64,000 nt of DNA from Bidens hawaiensis (GCA_021521415.1 JAIQDT010001666.1:226001-290000); one strand, 5' to 3'; counted from the first letter of the stretch, positions 45,795-58,120 are shown. Notes: a model not told the origin generated them from the letters alone. Numbers and translations: made by a program.

Positions 45795-47007
45795 TGTTGG
45801 GTCAAGAAATTGACCTAAGGGAAGATTGTTGAGTCAAAGATTTGACCTAAATGAAGTACATGGAAGATTGGAATCTTCTCAACCTCCTCTGAATTTGCTA
45901 AGTAATGGATCCGAGCACACCTTAGACCTCCGACCAAGCTTTTATTTGGCCGAGTACGATATTTTGCCTAACGGGCAAGGTTTACTTCAAGTAGTCTTCT
46001 TAAGTGTTTATCCGAGCAGGGTTTGCAAATTAGTGTGTTTCCGAGTAGGGTTCACTAGTTTATGTAAATTCGGGCAAGGTTCACTTTATCAAGCAAGTCT
46101 GTTCTTCAGAACAAAGTATATTACTCTTCCGAGTAAGGTTTGGTTAACCAAGTCCAAGAAGCCAAGTGATTGGAAGACGGGGCAAGGTATTCATTAATAA
46201 GTATGATCCAAGTATGCTTGATAATCTAAAGGAATATCTCTAAGTAATATCGAGTAAGGTTCAGCTCGAGCAAGGAACAGTACTCCCGAGTACACTTTGC
46301 TAATAAGTTATTTTATAGCAAAGAGCTGAAATGGATCATTGAAGAACAAGGTTGCTCGTAAGGAGTTGTCGGGCAAAGTCTGGCAAATTCTAGAAGACTG
46401 AAGTCTACTCGGTGAGTATTTTACTTAGTGAAATACTCTTTAAGTAAGGTCTACCCGGAAACTGATCCCGAGCATACTTCTATGTTACCAAGTTATGAAG
46501 TATGGCCGAGCATACTCGGAAAGACAAGATTGATGCAAAGCCTACCCGGAAGACTTGTTTTACACTTAGTTTATTTTAAATATGTAATTTGAATATGTAT
46601 GACTGTATTTAGGGTTTCTAGAAGGAATGACAGCTGTCCTAGGTTGGCAGGCCTATAAATAGAATATTTAGGGCACGTCGCCAAAAAGAGCACAATACGG
46701 ATAAGACCGACACATTAATTGAGAGAATATTGTGTGACGGCTGTCTTAGAATTCCTATAAAACCCTAAATCGATTATCCTTTTGTATGATTAATATTATA
46801 TAAATGGAAATCTTTTTAGTGAATCTTAAGTGTGCTTTCTACCTTTGATTATTCATTGCAACCGTATGTTTGTTATTGATTCCGCCTTTAACAAACGGAT
46901 ATCTTTCTAAATATAGCAACCCGTCATTAACTCTCTTGTCGACACATAAATCTGTGTGAGATATGACATGATTAATTAAGATCCAGGTGAAATCGAAGGG
47001 ACCGACA
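45795..47007 (+). repeat. E6 5' LTR (1213 bp)
   Basis: It starts TGTTGGGTCAAGAAATTGACC and ends GAAGGGACCGACA. It differs from the 3' LTR by scattered substitutions, one 10-base indel near 46375 and a one-base indel near 46643. Words such as CCGGGCAAGGTTT, CCGAGTAAGGTTT and CCGAGTACAC recur about a dozen times. TATAAATA lies at 46654-46661. Confidence 0.95.
46654..46661 (+). promoter_or_regulatory. TATA box candidate of E6 LTR
   Basis: TATAAATA in CCTATAAATAGAAT, about 860 bases into the LTR; the same sequence is at 62843-62850 in the 3' LTR. Good plant consensus; not tested. Confidence 0.6.
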
Positions 47008-47009
47008 AG

Positions 47010-47021
47010 TGGTATCAGAGC
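47010..47021 (+). other. E6 primer binding site, tRNA-Met type
   Basis: TGGTATCAGAGC, two bases after the LTR end. Confidence 0.95.
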
Positions 47022-47307
47022 TTGTTACTGCTATTTTGGAGAGATTGTTGCTGATTGAATATTTGAAGAAGAATGACGTAAGCAGACCTCTGTTCCATTG
47101 ATTTGTGACGTCAGCAGCCCTGTTTTTCATTTTTCTTCCAGATCTACAATCTACCGGTGTTTTCTCTTCCTTATTTCAATTAAAGTTCTAATCTTTATAT
47201 CTAAATCTTGTTCTAATCACATCAGACACATTAGATCTGAGCATTCTGTTTTCAGATCTGATTATTTTGAAATTTTTTTAAAGGAAACTGTTTTTTAATT
47301 TCTCAAA
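47022..47307 (+). other. E6 leader between primer site and gag
   Basis: 286 bases, T-rich, ending TTTCTCAAAATG at the gag start. No motif stands out. It is far shorter than the leaders of E1 and E2. Confidence 0.7.
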
Positions 47308-50300
47308 ATGTCTGGATATGAGGAACAAAAGGTGTCTACTAACAAGATACCAAGGTTGTATGGACAGGAAAACTTTATCAAATGGAAAGTACTCTTTGAA
47401 GCAGCCGTATGCTACAATAATATTGATATGTGGAACTCCATCAAGAATGGTCCACAAACTGCTGTTGAAGAAGGTGCAAATGCTACTGCAACTGCTGCTG
47501 TAAGAGAAAAAATGAGAAAGGTGGATGACAAAGCCTTAGCTATTATTAAGCTAGGTTTGTCTTGGGAGATTATGACCAAGGTGGCTCATCACACAACTGC
47601 CAAGCAAATGTATGATGCCATCCTTGAAATGTATGAAGGGAATACTGAACTAAAGAACATAAAGAAGCAAAGATTGAAGAAACAGTTGGAAAGGTTCAAG
47701 TATAGGGATGGAGAAAGGTTGAAATCAATACTAGAACGTTTTCTAAGTATTGTGAATGAGTTGAGGACAACTGATTATGTAATGACTGACTTTGATTTGA
47801 ATACAAAGTTACTCAACTCAATGCCAAAAGAATGGTATACTGCTCGCAAATTCATCCTTTAGAAGCAAAATTTCAATGAATTGAAAGTGGATGATGTGGT
47901 ATGCTTTTTTCAGGCTGCAGAACTTGAAATGATAGAGAATGAGATGATTAAGGAAGATAGACCCTGCTTCAATGTTTCAAATGCATTGATTGCACCCATG
48001 GGAAATCTGTCTACCAAGAATCAACAGCAAATTTCCATTATTGAAGAACCAGCTGAACATAATGTTGTTACTCCAAAATCTTTCATTGGAGGTAGCACAA
48101 GTAATCAAGGAAATCAGCAGAGGTTCAACGTGCAACTGATTTATGATACTGATTCTGCCTCCAAGCCAAGTGGAAATGTTCCTAATACTGGCACAGGACA
48201 TGGTCAAAGCAATGAAACACAAGCTTTGTTGTCTATGTTTACTGAGTCATATAATGCATTTGTTGCAAAGAATATAATTCACACAAGTGTGGTACAAGAT
48301 GATTTAGAACAAATTGATGCAGATGACTTGGAAGACATGGATTTGAAGTGGCAAGCTGCCATGTTAGGATTGAGAAGTAAAAGACTGTATAACAGAACTG
48401 GTAGGTCTCTGGTTTCTGGTCCTAATGACAGGATTGGATTTGACAAGTCAAAAGCAATATGCTACAATTGTCAGCAACCTGGTCATTTTGCAAGAGAATG
48501 CAATCAACCAAGAAATTTTCAAATGAATCAATTCCAGAATCAACAACCAGGAGGTCAGCATCAATATCAACAAAATCAACCAAGAGGTCAGCAGCATTAC
48601 CAACAAAATCAGCCAAGATTCAACAACAACAATAGTCAAATGAACAACTTTAACAACAACAACTTCAATCCCAACAACAATTACAACCCCAACTTCAACA
48701 ACTTTCAGCCTCAAATGAATAATCAACAACAAATTATGCAACAGACTCAAGGTTTTCAAATGAATAACAATCAAAACCTTCAAGCAGCTCAAAATGTTCC
48801 AAACAACACTGTTCCAGCAAATCAAAATCAAATCAGAAATCAAGGAAATGTGGAAGTGACTACACATCATGAAGGAAATTTTGATTGGAGCAATCATGAA
48901 GAGGACATTGCAGATGATATCAGGAAAGCAAATGTGGCATTCATGGCCATAATTGAGAAAGAAAAAGGATCATCATCTCAGGTACACTCTGCTCCTACAG
49001 TTGATTTAAATGAACTTATCATTGAATTGAAAACAAAGGTAGGCAAGCTGGAAAGTGAGTGTTTCAGAAAACAAAGCATCATCAATGAGTATGAAGCAAG
49101 TGAGTTGATCAGTGATGAAAAAATTAAAAGCCTTGAAGATGATTGCATGATCATTTACAGAACTCAAAGTAGATACACCACTGAGATTGATGGATTAAAG
49201 AAGATGTTGGTTGAAGAAAAGGTGCAAAACACAAGACTGAAGGTTGAAACTGAATTTCTGAAGAATTTGATCTCAACAGGAAACATATGTGGTATAATGA
49301 ACCAGGTAAAGGAACAAGACAAATACAAAACAGTACCACCTCCATTCAACAACAACTTCATGCCAAAAGTTGACAAAGAGAAAAGAGATGCATACTTGCA
49401 ACAATTCAGAGATGTCTTTCAAGACAAGGAAGAATTTGTTGATTTGTACAAAAAGGTAGAAGTGAATGAAGAAGGAGAGTTTGTGATTAAGAAAGAAGTA
49501 AAAGAGAATAAGTCAATTGGAGTTCAAGTCTCTGAGGTTGACTTTGATTCAGTTGAGTTGGATCAAGATGATTTGAGTGATTTGAGTGATCAAATTACTA
49601 AAAAGGAAATCAAAGCTGCTGAAAGAGGAAGAAAATATAAGAAACCTGAATCTGTTGATAAACTTCCAAAGTATCCACCAGTCCCACCAAGATTGAAGAA
49701 ACAGAATGATAAAATGAAAGGAGAACATGTTTCTTTTGATATTTGTGAAAGGAGGAAAATAAACTACAATGCAGTCAGACCACCAAGCAACGCTGTATTG
49801 GGTAAGATATAGCATAACACAAAAAGAAGATGGTGACTGAAAAAGTTGATACAGAAAATTTTATCCCAGTTTATCCAATCTTTTCTAGTCATGAGGTGTT
49901 GGATGTTGGAGAAGTGGAAACTATGGAAGAGTATGAGAAAAGACAGTCAAGGGTTAGAGAAAGCAGTGATGAAGAACCTATGATTATGGAGAAGATTGTC
50001 TTTGTCAAAAGCAAACTTGAAAGACAAGACATCAAGATTGAGGAATTTGTTCCTTTTTCAATTGATTTTGATGGTTTAAAGAATCAGAAGACTCTAGGAG
50101 TCAAGACACCTAAGCCAGGTGAAAGATACAAGAAACCGAAAAAACATGAAATATTCAAAGGCAAGGTTTGATGCAAAAGGTGTGATGAATATGGACACCA
50201 CACAGATTCATGTAATGAAAGATTCAAATTCAAACCATTTCATGTACCAGATGGAACAAAGTATGGGCAAGATTTTGTCCTGTACAAAAAGAAGTATGAT

Positions 50301-50918
50301 GAATATCTGGGAAAAGGAAAGGTGTGTGGAAATGAAACCATGAACAAAGAAGAGAAGAAATCTGAAAAGGAGACAAGGATTGAAAAGAAAGTGGCTGAAC
50401 TAGCAAGAAGAAGTAAATCTCCTAAGAAGGATGAGAAATTGACCAAAAGGAACTATCAGTCTGTGAAAATAAAGCAAGATACTCAATCAGTCAAATCTGA
50501 TAGCTCACAAGGATCATCAAGCAGTGAGAAGACAAGAAGAAAAGATGCACATTCTAGAAATAAACCAACAGAACTCACTGGTGATGAGAAGTTTCTATTA
50601 AGACATGGATATGAACCACATGGTTTCCTTTGGAAACCTAAGACTGAGAGTAAGGTTGAGCAAGTTGCTGATGTGAGAGACTACTCTGAGAAGAAGGACT
50701 ATGTGATAAAGGAGTATGCCACTGACTCAGATGAATACCACTGCCCAACCTCACTTGTCAAAACTCCAAGAGAGTGTGGTTATGAAACTGATCATTCAGA
50801 CAACTTAGAATTGACTCATGAAGATCCTAAACCAACAACACTCACTTCCCAAGCTGTGTCTGAAACTGAATCTGATGAACTGCAAGTTGATAAGGCTTGC
50901 ACTTCATCACTTAACTAA
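47308..50918 (+). pseudogene. E6 gag, extended Sirevirus type, with three stops and a frame change
   Basis: It starts at ATG 47308 (MSGYEEQKVSTNKIPRLYGQ). Residues about 60-185 form a UBN2-type capsid domain (KALAIIKLGLSWEIMTKVAH; QLERFKYRDGERLKSILERF). Next is the knuckle CYNCQQPGHFARECNQ (48460-48501), a Gln/Asn-rich stretch (48502-48850), a coiled coil (49005-49300, ELKTKVGKLESECFRKQSII) and a Lys/Glu-rich region. The second knuckle, CKRCDEYGHHTDSC, is at 50172-50213, then a long charged tail ending SSLN at TAA 50916-50918. Breaks: TAG at 47860-47862, TAG at 49810-49812 with a change of frame, and TGA at 50169-50171. About 1200 codons is far longer than ordinary copia gag. It would package element RNA; the tail has no known function. 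Confidence 0.85.
48502..48850 (+). other. Gln/Asn-rich, prion-like stretch in E6 gag
   Basis: About 115 residues made mostly of Asn, Gln, Phe, Pro and Gly, for example QHQYQQNQPRGQQHYQQNQP and MNNFNNNNFNPNNNYNPNF. It lies directly after the first zinc knuckle. The composition resembles prion-like RNA-binding proteins; E2 gag has no such stretch. Confidence 0.85.
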
Positions 50919-50941
50919 TCAAATTTTCTTTGTATGTGCAG

Positions 50942-53900
50942 GAACAGTCCACTCCTCTAAATGACATATGGTATATGGATAGTGGTTGTTCTAGGCACAT
51001 GACTTGTGACAAGAGATCTCTTGTCAATTATAAAGAGAAGTATGAAGGTCCAGTAGCTTTTGGGAGTGATGAGAATGGTGGAAAGATTGTAGGAAAAGGA
51101 ATCTTAACAAATGGGAAAGTCTCATTTGATAATGTATTTTATGTTGAAGGTCTTCAGTACAATCTGCTGAGTATATCACAAATGTGCGATAAGGGTTACA
51201 AAGTCAGTTTTGATGATTCACACTGTTTCATTTTAAAACCTGAGTTTGTAATTCCACCTGAAATGATTATGATGATGGCACCAAGAAATGGTAACTTGTA
51301 TGAATTGAATATGAAAGAAGCTATTTCAAGAGGAGGTGCATGTTTTGTTTCCAAAGCCACTGAAAATGAGTCAAAATTGTGGCATAGTAAACTGTGTCAT
51401 GTGAACTTGAAGAACATGAATAGACTTGTCAAAAGTGAGCATGTCATAGGCTTACCTACAAGAGAATTCAAGTTGGAAGATCATTGTGATTCATGTCAAA
51501 AGGGAAAACAACATAAATCTACTCATAAGCCAAAGCTCATCAACTCAATTGATCAAGTACATGAATTACTTCACATGGATCTCTTTGGTCCAGTGAGTGT
51601 ACCAAGTATTGGGAAGAAAAGATATTGTCTGGTGATCATTGATGACTATTCGAGATACACTTGGGTTTATTTCCTAAGTACCAAGGATGAGACTGCAGAG
51701 TTGATTAAAGGTTGTGTAACAATGATTGAGAACAAGTTGAATAAGACAGTCAAGATGATGAGGAGTGACAATGGCACTGAGTTCGAGAATGGAGTTGTGC
51801 AAGAATTCTGTGAAGCAAAAGGAATACAACAACAATTCTCAGCTCCCAGAACTCCTGAACAAAATGGTGTAGCAGAAAGAAGAAACAGAATACTTATTGA
51901 AGCTGCAAGAACCATGTTAGCAGATGCTAATCTGCCTGTCACTTTTTGGGCTGAAGCTATAAATACAGCTTGCTATGTTCAGAACAGGGTACTTGTTAAC
52001 AAAAGGCTTAACAAAACTCCATATGAAATATTTCACAACAGAAAGCCTTACATTAAGTTCTTCAAGCCCTTTGGATGCAAATGTTTTCTACTGAACACTA
52101 GAGACTATTTGAACAAGTTTCAAACAAAGTCCCTGGATTGTTTCTTTGTTGGATATTCTACACACTCAAAAGCCTACAGAGTCTATGTAAAAGATCACTT
52201 GAGTGTTATAGAATCTTCTGACATCATTTTTAATGAGAATCAATTCAATACAGTTGATGGTGCAGCATGGCTGTTTGATCATGAGAAGTTAATAAGGTCT
52301 TTCAAGATTTATCCTAAAGACTTTGATGAATCATTCTACAAGACCAGTGAATTTGAAGAGAAAAAGAAGAAGTCATTGGACTTGAAAGAATTATGGAAGA
52401 AGGTTGCTGAAATAGAAAAGGAATATACTTTTGTGAAGAACTCCTCATGTGATATTGGTGAACCTAATCAAGAAAACAATCACAATGTTGAACATAATCA
52501 TACTGAGAACAATCAAGACAATCAAGATGCACAAAATGATCAAGTTTAGAATGAGGGTGACACAAGCAACCAAGCAAGTGGAGAAGAAGCTGCATCTACA
52601 GCAAGATTTCAAGATCTATTTCAAAGATTGAACTTAGAAAATAATGGTGCATCTACTTCAAGACAACATAATGATGAAGCACCAGAATTTCATGATGCAG
52701 AGACTGATTTGATCATTGAAGAACCAGAACTCAATGAGTCAAATCTTGACACTACTATGTCTACAGATATAATTGTTCAAACTCCTTATGTGGAAAAGAA
52801 TCATCCTTCTGAAAACATCATTGGTAATTTGCATGAAAGAGTTACAAGAAGTCATTCTGAAATTGCAAACATTTGTCTTTACTCTTGTTTTCTATCCCAA
52901 ATAGAACCAAAGAACATAGCACAAGCATTAAAAGATAATAGTTGGGTGGAAGCAATGCAAGAGGAATTGGCACAATTTAGAGATCTGCATGTGTGGGATC
53001 TTGTTGATAAGCCATTTGACAGATATGCAATTGGAACCAAATGGGTGTTCAGAAACAAAAGGGATGAAAGGGGTTTAGTGATTAAGAATAAAGCTAGACT
53101 TGTAGCACTGGGATGTCTTCAAGAAGAAGGAATAGACTTTGAGGAAGTTTTTGCACAAGTTGCAAGACTTGAAGCTATAAGGATTTTTCTTGCATATGCT
53201 GCCTCAATGAACATTAAAGTGTTCCAGCTTGATGTTAAGTCTGCATTTCTAAATGGAAAGATTGATGAAGAGGTGTATGTTGCTCAACCTCCAGGTTTTG
53301 AGGATCCAATGTATCCAAACAGGGTGTATAAGTTAAACAAAGCCCTTTATGGATTGCATCAGGCTCCTAGAGCATGGTATGATGAGCTGTCAAATCATCT
53401 TCTTGAAAATGGTTTCAAAAGAGGAGCCATTGACAAGACACTCTTCTACAAAAGAAAGGGATCAGACTTGCTTCTAGTACAAGTGTATGTGAATGACATC
53501 ATCTTTGGTTCTACAAATGAACAAATGTGTATGGAGTTTGAAGGGGTAATGAAGTCCAAATACAGCATGAGTTCTATGGGAGAAATGAACTTCTTTCTAG
53601 GATTGCAAGTTCAACAGAAGGCTGAGGGGATTTTCATTCATCAAAGCAAATATGTGCAGGACATCTTGAACAAGTTCAACTGTCATAAGTACAAGACTGC
53701 TTCAACTCCAATGGACACCAAAGAAAAGATGATTGCAGATGAAAAGGGGGAGCCTGTAGATGAACATGAATATAGAGCCAAAATTGGATCTCTGATGTAT
53801 TTGACTGCAACAAGACCAGATATCATGTTTGCTGTATGTGTGTGTGCAAGATTCCAATCAAGTCCAAAAGTCTCCCACATGAATGCTGTTAAAAGAATAT

Positions 53901-54436
53901 TCAGATATTTGAAGGGAAGACAAGACTTAGGGATTTGGTATCCAAAGAACCAAGCTTTTGATCTGATTGCATATACAGAAAGTGACTATGATGGCTGCAA
54001 CATAAGCAGAAAGTCAACCTTAGGTGGATGTCAATTTTTGGGTGAACGGCTAGTGTCATGGCAATGTAAAAAGCAGACTACAGTTTCAATCTCTACTGCA
54101 GAAGCTGAATATGTTGCTGCATTTGCCTGCTATGCATAAGTTCTATGGATTCAAAATCAGATGCTGGACTATGGTTTGAATTTCTTGAACACCCCTATTC
54201 TTATTGACAATAATGCTGCATATTTTACTGTTAAAAATCCTATTCAGCATTCCAAAACTAAGCACATTGAAATCAGACATCATTTCATCAGAGACTGCAG
54301 TGAAAAAGGTTTGATTAAAATGCAAAGGGTTGATACAAGTGACAATTTGGCTAACCTATTCACCAAACCACTTGATAGAACCAGGTTCAACTTTCTTCTG
54401 AAAGCCCTGGGTATGATCAACTCTGATGAAATCTGA
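50942..54436 (+). pseudogene. E6 pol: protease, integrase, reverse transcriptase, RNase H, one frame with two stops
   Basis: One frame runs from about 50915 to 54436. Protease: WYMDSGCSRHMTCDKRS, catalytic Asp at 50978. Integrase: WHSKLCHVNLKNMNRLVK and HCDSCQKGKQHK (zinc binding), then Asp 51578 (HMDLFGP), Asp 51767 (RSDNGTEF) and Glu 51875 (VAERRNR), spaced as D-x35-[27 protein letters not shown] reads YVND (53486-53497), which should abolish activity. RNase [21 protein letters not shown]; the usual SDSDY near 53975 reads TESDY. The end is HIEIRHHFIRDCSEKGLIKM...FTKPLDR. Stops: TAG 52547-52549 and TAA 54137-54139. Pol lies in the -1 frame relative to the gag tail. Confidence 0.92.
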
Positions 54437-57233
54437 TTAAGGATGTGTGCCTGGTTTTGTGTCTCTCTGTGATAACTGATTATTTTATTAGAGATTACAC
54501 ATATTGAATGTTTAGTGAATATGTTTCAACTGAATGTTGATTGAATATGTTTGAAGTTAACTGATAGGTGCTTAGGTAAATATCTGTGCAATTTGTTTGA
54601 AATTGATGATAATTCTTGACTATCAAGTTAACTGATCTGATGTTATGATAAGTAGTTTGATCTGTTTGGGTGAAATTGAATGCTTGTCTGATGTCATGAG
54701 TAATCACATGTTTATGGTTACTTAAATATGTTCTTTATCTGATCTTCTGATGTTGTTAAGATAGGATAGACATTGAATGTTAGTACAGTCTGATTTTCTT
54801 GATGATGTTAAGAATGATTAAGATTTGATTATGTGATGCAACTGTTTATGTCAAAATGTGTTTTATGTCAAAATTAAGTGATTCAATGAATTTTATAATG
54901 AATTTTGCATAAATACTTTATTTTGGTCAAAACATGAGCAAGTTGATTAATGGTGTAGAGATATGATAAGATTATTCAGTTCAAGCTTTAAAGAAGCTTA
55001 AAAGAAGGATTTTTTTTTTTGAAAAGTCTCAAATAGTTGTTCTTGCTAAAAACTATGCCATTTGCCCAGTTGGAAGGACATGCACTTGTGTATGTTTGGT
55101 CCTTAAATCTCTATAGATTCAAAGGATAGCCATTGACCTGAAAACTGAATGCATTTGGGGCAATTATGACTTGTTTCTTATTCCTTCACTTAAAACTATG
55201 TCAATAGCTCTGACTTTGAAAGGACATATATTCACATGTATGTTTGGTCCTGTTGACCACTTTTGGTCAAATAGGATAGCCATTAACCTGACAATGAAGA
55301 GATATTGGGGTGATTGAATATTAAACTGTGTTTTTTTTTTTTTTGAGAAATGATAGTACATTGACTACTTAGCTGATCATATGATCATATGGAATTAATA
55401 AGCTAAAAAGGCCTTAGTATAGTCATTAACATGTATGGTTGCTTTCCCATGATGATGTAAAATCTAAGGTGATATAAACATAATGAATATGCTAATCTTT
55501 ATGTGGAGATGCATAGTTGTCTTTGCATGTCTCAAGATAAATCTCTCCGAATGATATGGCAGAAAAGTGATTACCCAGTCATACATGAGCCTGTTGTTAT
55601 TTGGTCAACCAAAATGAAACAACTTTAAATATGACAAGGAACACACTTTTAGAAAATTTGAGAAAATATCAAAAACAAGGGGAAGAATGAATAAATCAAC
55701 CAAAAGTTGGTAAGTGTTTTAAATATTTTATCAAACAAGAGGGTTACAACAAGAACTATAAAGATGTTGGAAAATTATGTCTCATCTTGAATGAAAGGCA
55801 TGTTGCTAACTATAAGTCCAACGTTCAACCTCTATATATGTTTGAATCTAAAAATACTAAAAATACAATAAATTCTGTCATACAAAAACTATTTTTGACC
55901 AAATACAGGAGGTTGGAGTCAAATTGGGGTGATCTGGGGAAAGCCAAATAAGCTTTGAGAAGAGATATGAGGCATCATAGCACAGTGTTGACCATTAATG
56001 CATTATGCTTTAAATGAACCTAAATCATATCACCAAAGAGATGAAATTCATGCTAAGTTTATACATGCTGTTAACCTATCTATGTTGTCATAATAATGCT
56101 GAGAGTGAAGTATTGAGATAGCTACTTAGTCAATATGATCCCATTCTTGAGATCTTTTCAGTAAATGGAAGAAACTGTTTTGAAGAGAATTATAACTGAA
56201 ATTTGATCTCTAAATGCACCATTTTCTCTTAAACTATGATCTGGAAAGAAAAATATATTTTGACAAAGTGGTTTAAGTCAAAAAGTGTTGCATTTTGCCT
56301 AAAATAGGTTGAATATGTAAGTTCGGGTAAGGTTTGATGCCTTATAACCTTTCCGGGCACAAAGTGTTTGAATATGTTGTTTCGGGTAAGGTTTAATGAT
56401 TTACAACCTTTCCGGTTACAAAAAAATTGATTATGTGTGAATATGTTGTTTCGGGTAAGGTTTGATGATTTTCAACCTTTCCGAGTAAGCTCAGTCATTT
56501 TTGACTAACTTTATGATTTTCGGGCATGCTTTGAAGTGTTTACACTTTCTGGGTAGAGTACACTGTTGTACTCATTTCCCAAGCAAGCTTGAAGTCTTGA
56601 GATGATTATGTGTTGTTATAGCTAGCTTTTAACAAGAAATTCTTGTTTCGGGCAAGCTATGCATGTTATATGCTGATTGTGACTCCAAGTGAACTTTATG
56701 AACTTAGTCAAGTACATCAAGTAAGCTTTGTGATTTGTGTGAATATGTCGTTAGGAAAGGTTTGTTAATCTTTCCGGGCATGCTTAGATATTACTATTTA
56801 TGTTTGTCATTTTTCGGGTATGGTTTGGCATGTTGAAATCCCTCGGGTAAGGGCATACCTGATGATTGAATGTGTTTATCCTAGCAAGCTTAGTGCTAAC
56901 ATAGGATTTTCGGGCAAGCTCTATGAAATTTTAGACTATAGCACACTTAAATGTCTATGTGTTTTAATTTCATTCCAAGCATGTTCTGTGATATGTGTGT
57001 TTATGATTTCTTTGAAATTACAAGTGTTTTCAGGCAAACCTTGTTTTCCGGGCACACTTTATATTCCGGGTACACTTTTGTTCCCTCAATATACTTGGTA
57101 ATTTCAAAACTTAACTTTCCGAGTACACTGTCTGCTAGAATTTCTTTCCGGGCACACTTTGTACTATATGAAGGTTATTCGGGTATACTTTGCATAAGAT
57201 TGTTGTTCGGGCACACATTACATCAGAAAGGTT
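54437..57233 (+). other. E6 spacer between pol and third ORF, first part
   Basis: No gene. It includes a diverged tandem duplication of about 140 bp (about 55040-55320) sharing GGATAGCCATT and ACCTGA words. Blocks shared with the E4 spacer are ATGATAGTACATTGA (55350-55364), GATATAAACATAA (55471-55483) and TGAACCTAAATCATATCAC (56016-56034). Inverted repeats lie at 56321-56490, followed by dispersed CGGGCAAGCTT/CGGGTACACTTT words up to 57220 that also fill the LTRs. Confidence 0.7.
56321..56490. repeat. three tandem hairpin units in E6 spacer, about 62 bp apart
   Basis: Each unit has TTCGGGTAAGGTTT, a short variable loop, then AACCTTTCCGG or a close variant. The arms pair imperfectly (about 9 of 11). 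Units start at about 56322, 56380 and 56450. Confidence 0.8.
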
Positions 57234-57403
57234 TGTAACATCCTAAAATTTTTATATTGATAAATAAAAGAAAGTTATGTTTAGTAATTTCACGTTTTAG
57301 TTATTTAATGTCGAGTAAGGAACGGGTCTTGGGCTTAGTTATTTTATGAACTCGGCCTGTCTCGACCCGTAGGAAGCCAACCCGAGCCTAACCAAACCCG
57401 TAG

Positions 57404-57410
57404 TATATAA
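57404..57410 (+). promoter_or_regulatory. TATA box candidate of solo LTR copy B
   Basis: TATATAA, followed by a CT-rich stretch (57420-57480) and a strong donor-like GGTAAGT at 57557. Copy A has the same order. Confidence 0.5.
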
Positions 57411-57940
57411 ACGAAATTTCTTGACACATCCACCATTTTCACCATCTTCCTTCACTTACACCCACCCAAACACTCTCAATTCTAGAGAGAGAAACTAGAG
57501 AGAGAAAGTTCTCAAATCGCCGATCCGAGTTCACAATCTTGTTCCTAGTCGTTTTTGGTAAGTCCCTCTCGAAAATCATCCGTTTTCATAACCATTTCGG
57601 CCTCAAATCGAGCAAAAACGTAACTTGAGTTTTCGGGTCAAAAACCGCCTTGTTTTGGTGTCAAAATGCAAGCTTTTGTGTTTAAAAGTACTAGGAATCG
57701 ATAGCCCTTTCAATCCCGAACATTTCCATGTCAAAAACTTCGTTTTTGGGTCAAAAATCTGGAAAATCTGGAAAACCCGTGAGTTTCTCCGTCGCCAGCT
57801 TGAAGGAGTCGAATCAGACTCATTCGATCGAACCAGTCGATCGAATCAGTCCATTCGATCGAATGTGTAGATCGAACAAGTCCAGTCGATCGAATAGGGA
57901 AGCAACCGAATGGTCTCCAACTCATTCGATCGAATGAGTT

Positions 57941-58120
57941 TTGTATTCGATCGAACGTGTGCCTATTCGATCGAACGCGTGTCTATTCGATCGAACGTGT
58001 GTCTATTCGATCGAACGTGTGTCTATTCGATCGAACGTGTGTCTATTCGATCGAACGTGTGTCTATTCGATCGAACGTGTGCCTATTCGATCGAACGTGT
58101 TCCTATTCGATCGAATCAAG
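57941..58120. repeat. 20-bp minisatellite, nine units, each with the palindrome TTCGATCGAA
   Basis: The unit is CTATTCGATCGAACGTGTGT with few changes; starts every 20 bases from 57941. The first and last units are partial variants. A looser set of TCGATCGAA words precedes it (57820-57935). As 20 is not a multiple of 3, all three frames read through the same 20-residue peptide, which explains three overlapping predicted frames that are not genes. Confidence 0.95.

Noticed and set aside
45826..46197. 123-codon frame, also at 62026-62397
   Set aside because: Found in both E6 LTRs, starts just inside the LTR border, and its sequence follows the CCGGGCAAGGTTT-type repeats; not a gene.
49799..50941. 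An intron from the donor-like GGTAAGA at 49801 to the CAG before protease
   Set aside because: Joining at these sites would leave protease out of frame with gag, so this particular donor is not supported although the acceptor remains interesting.
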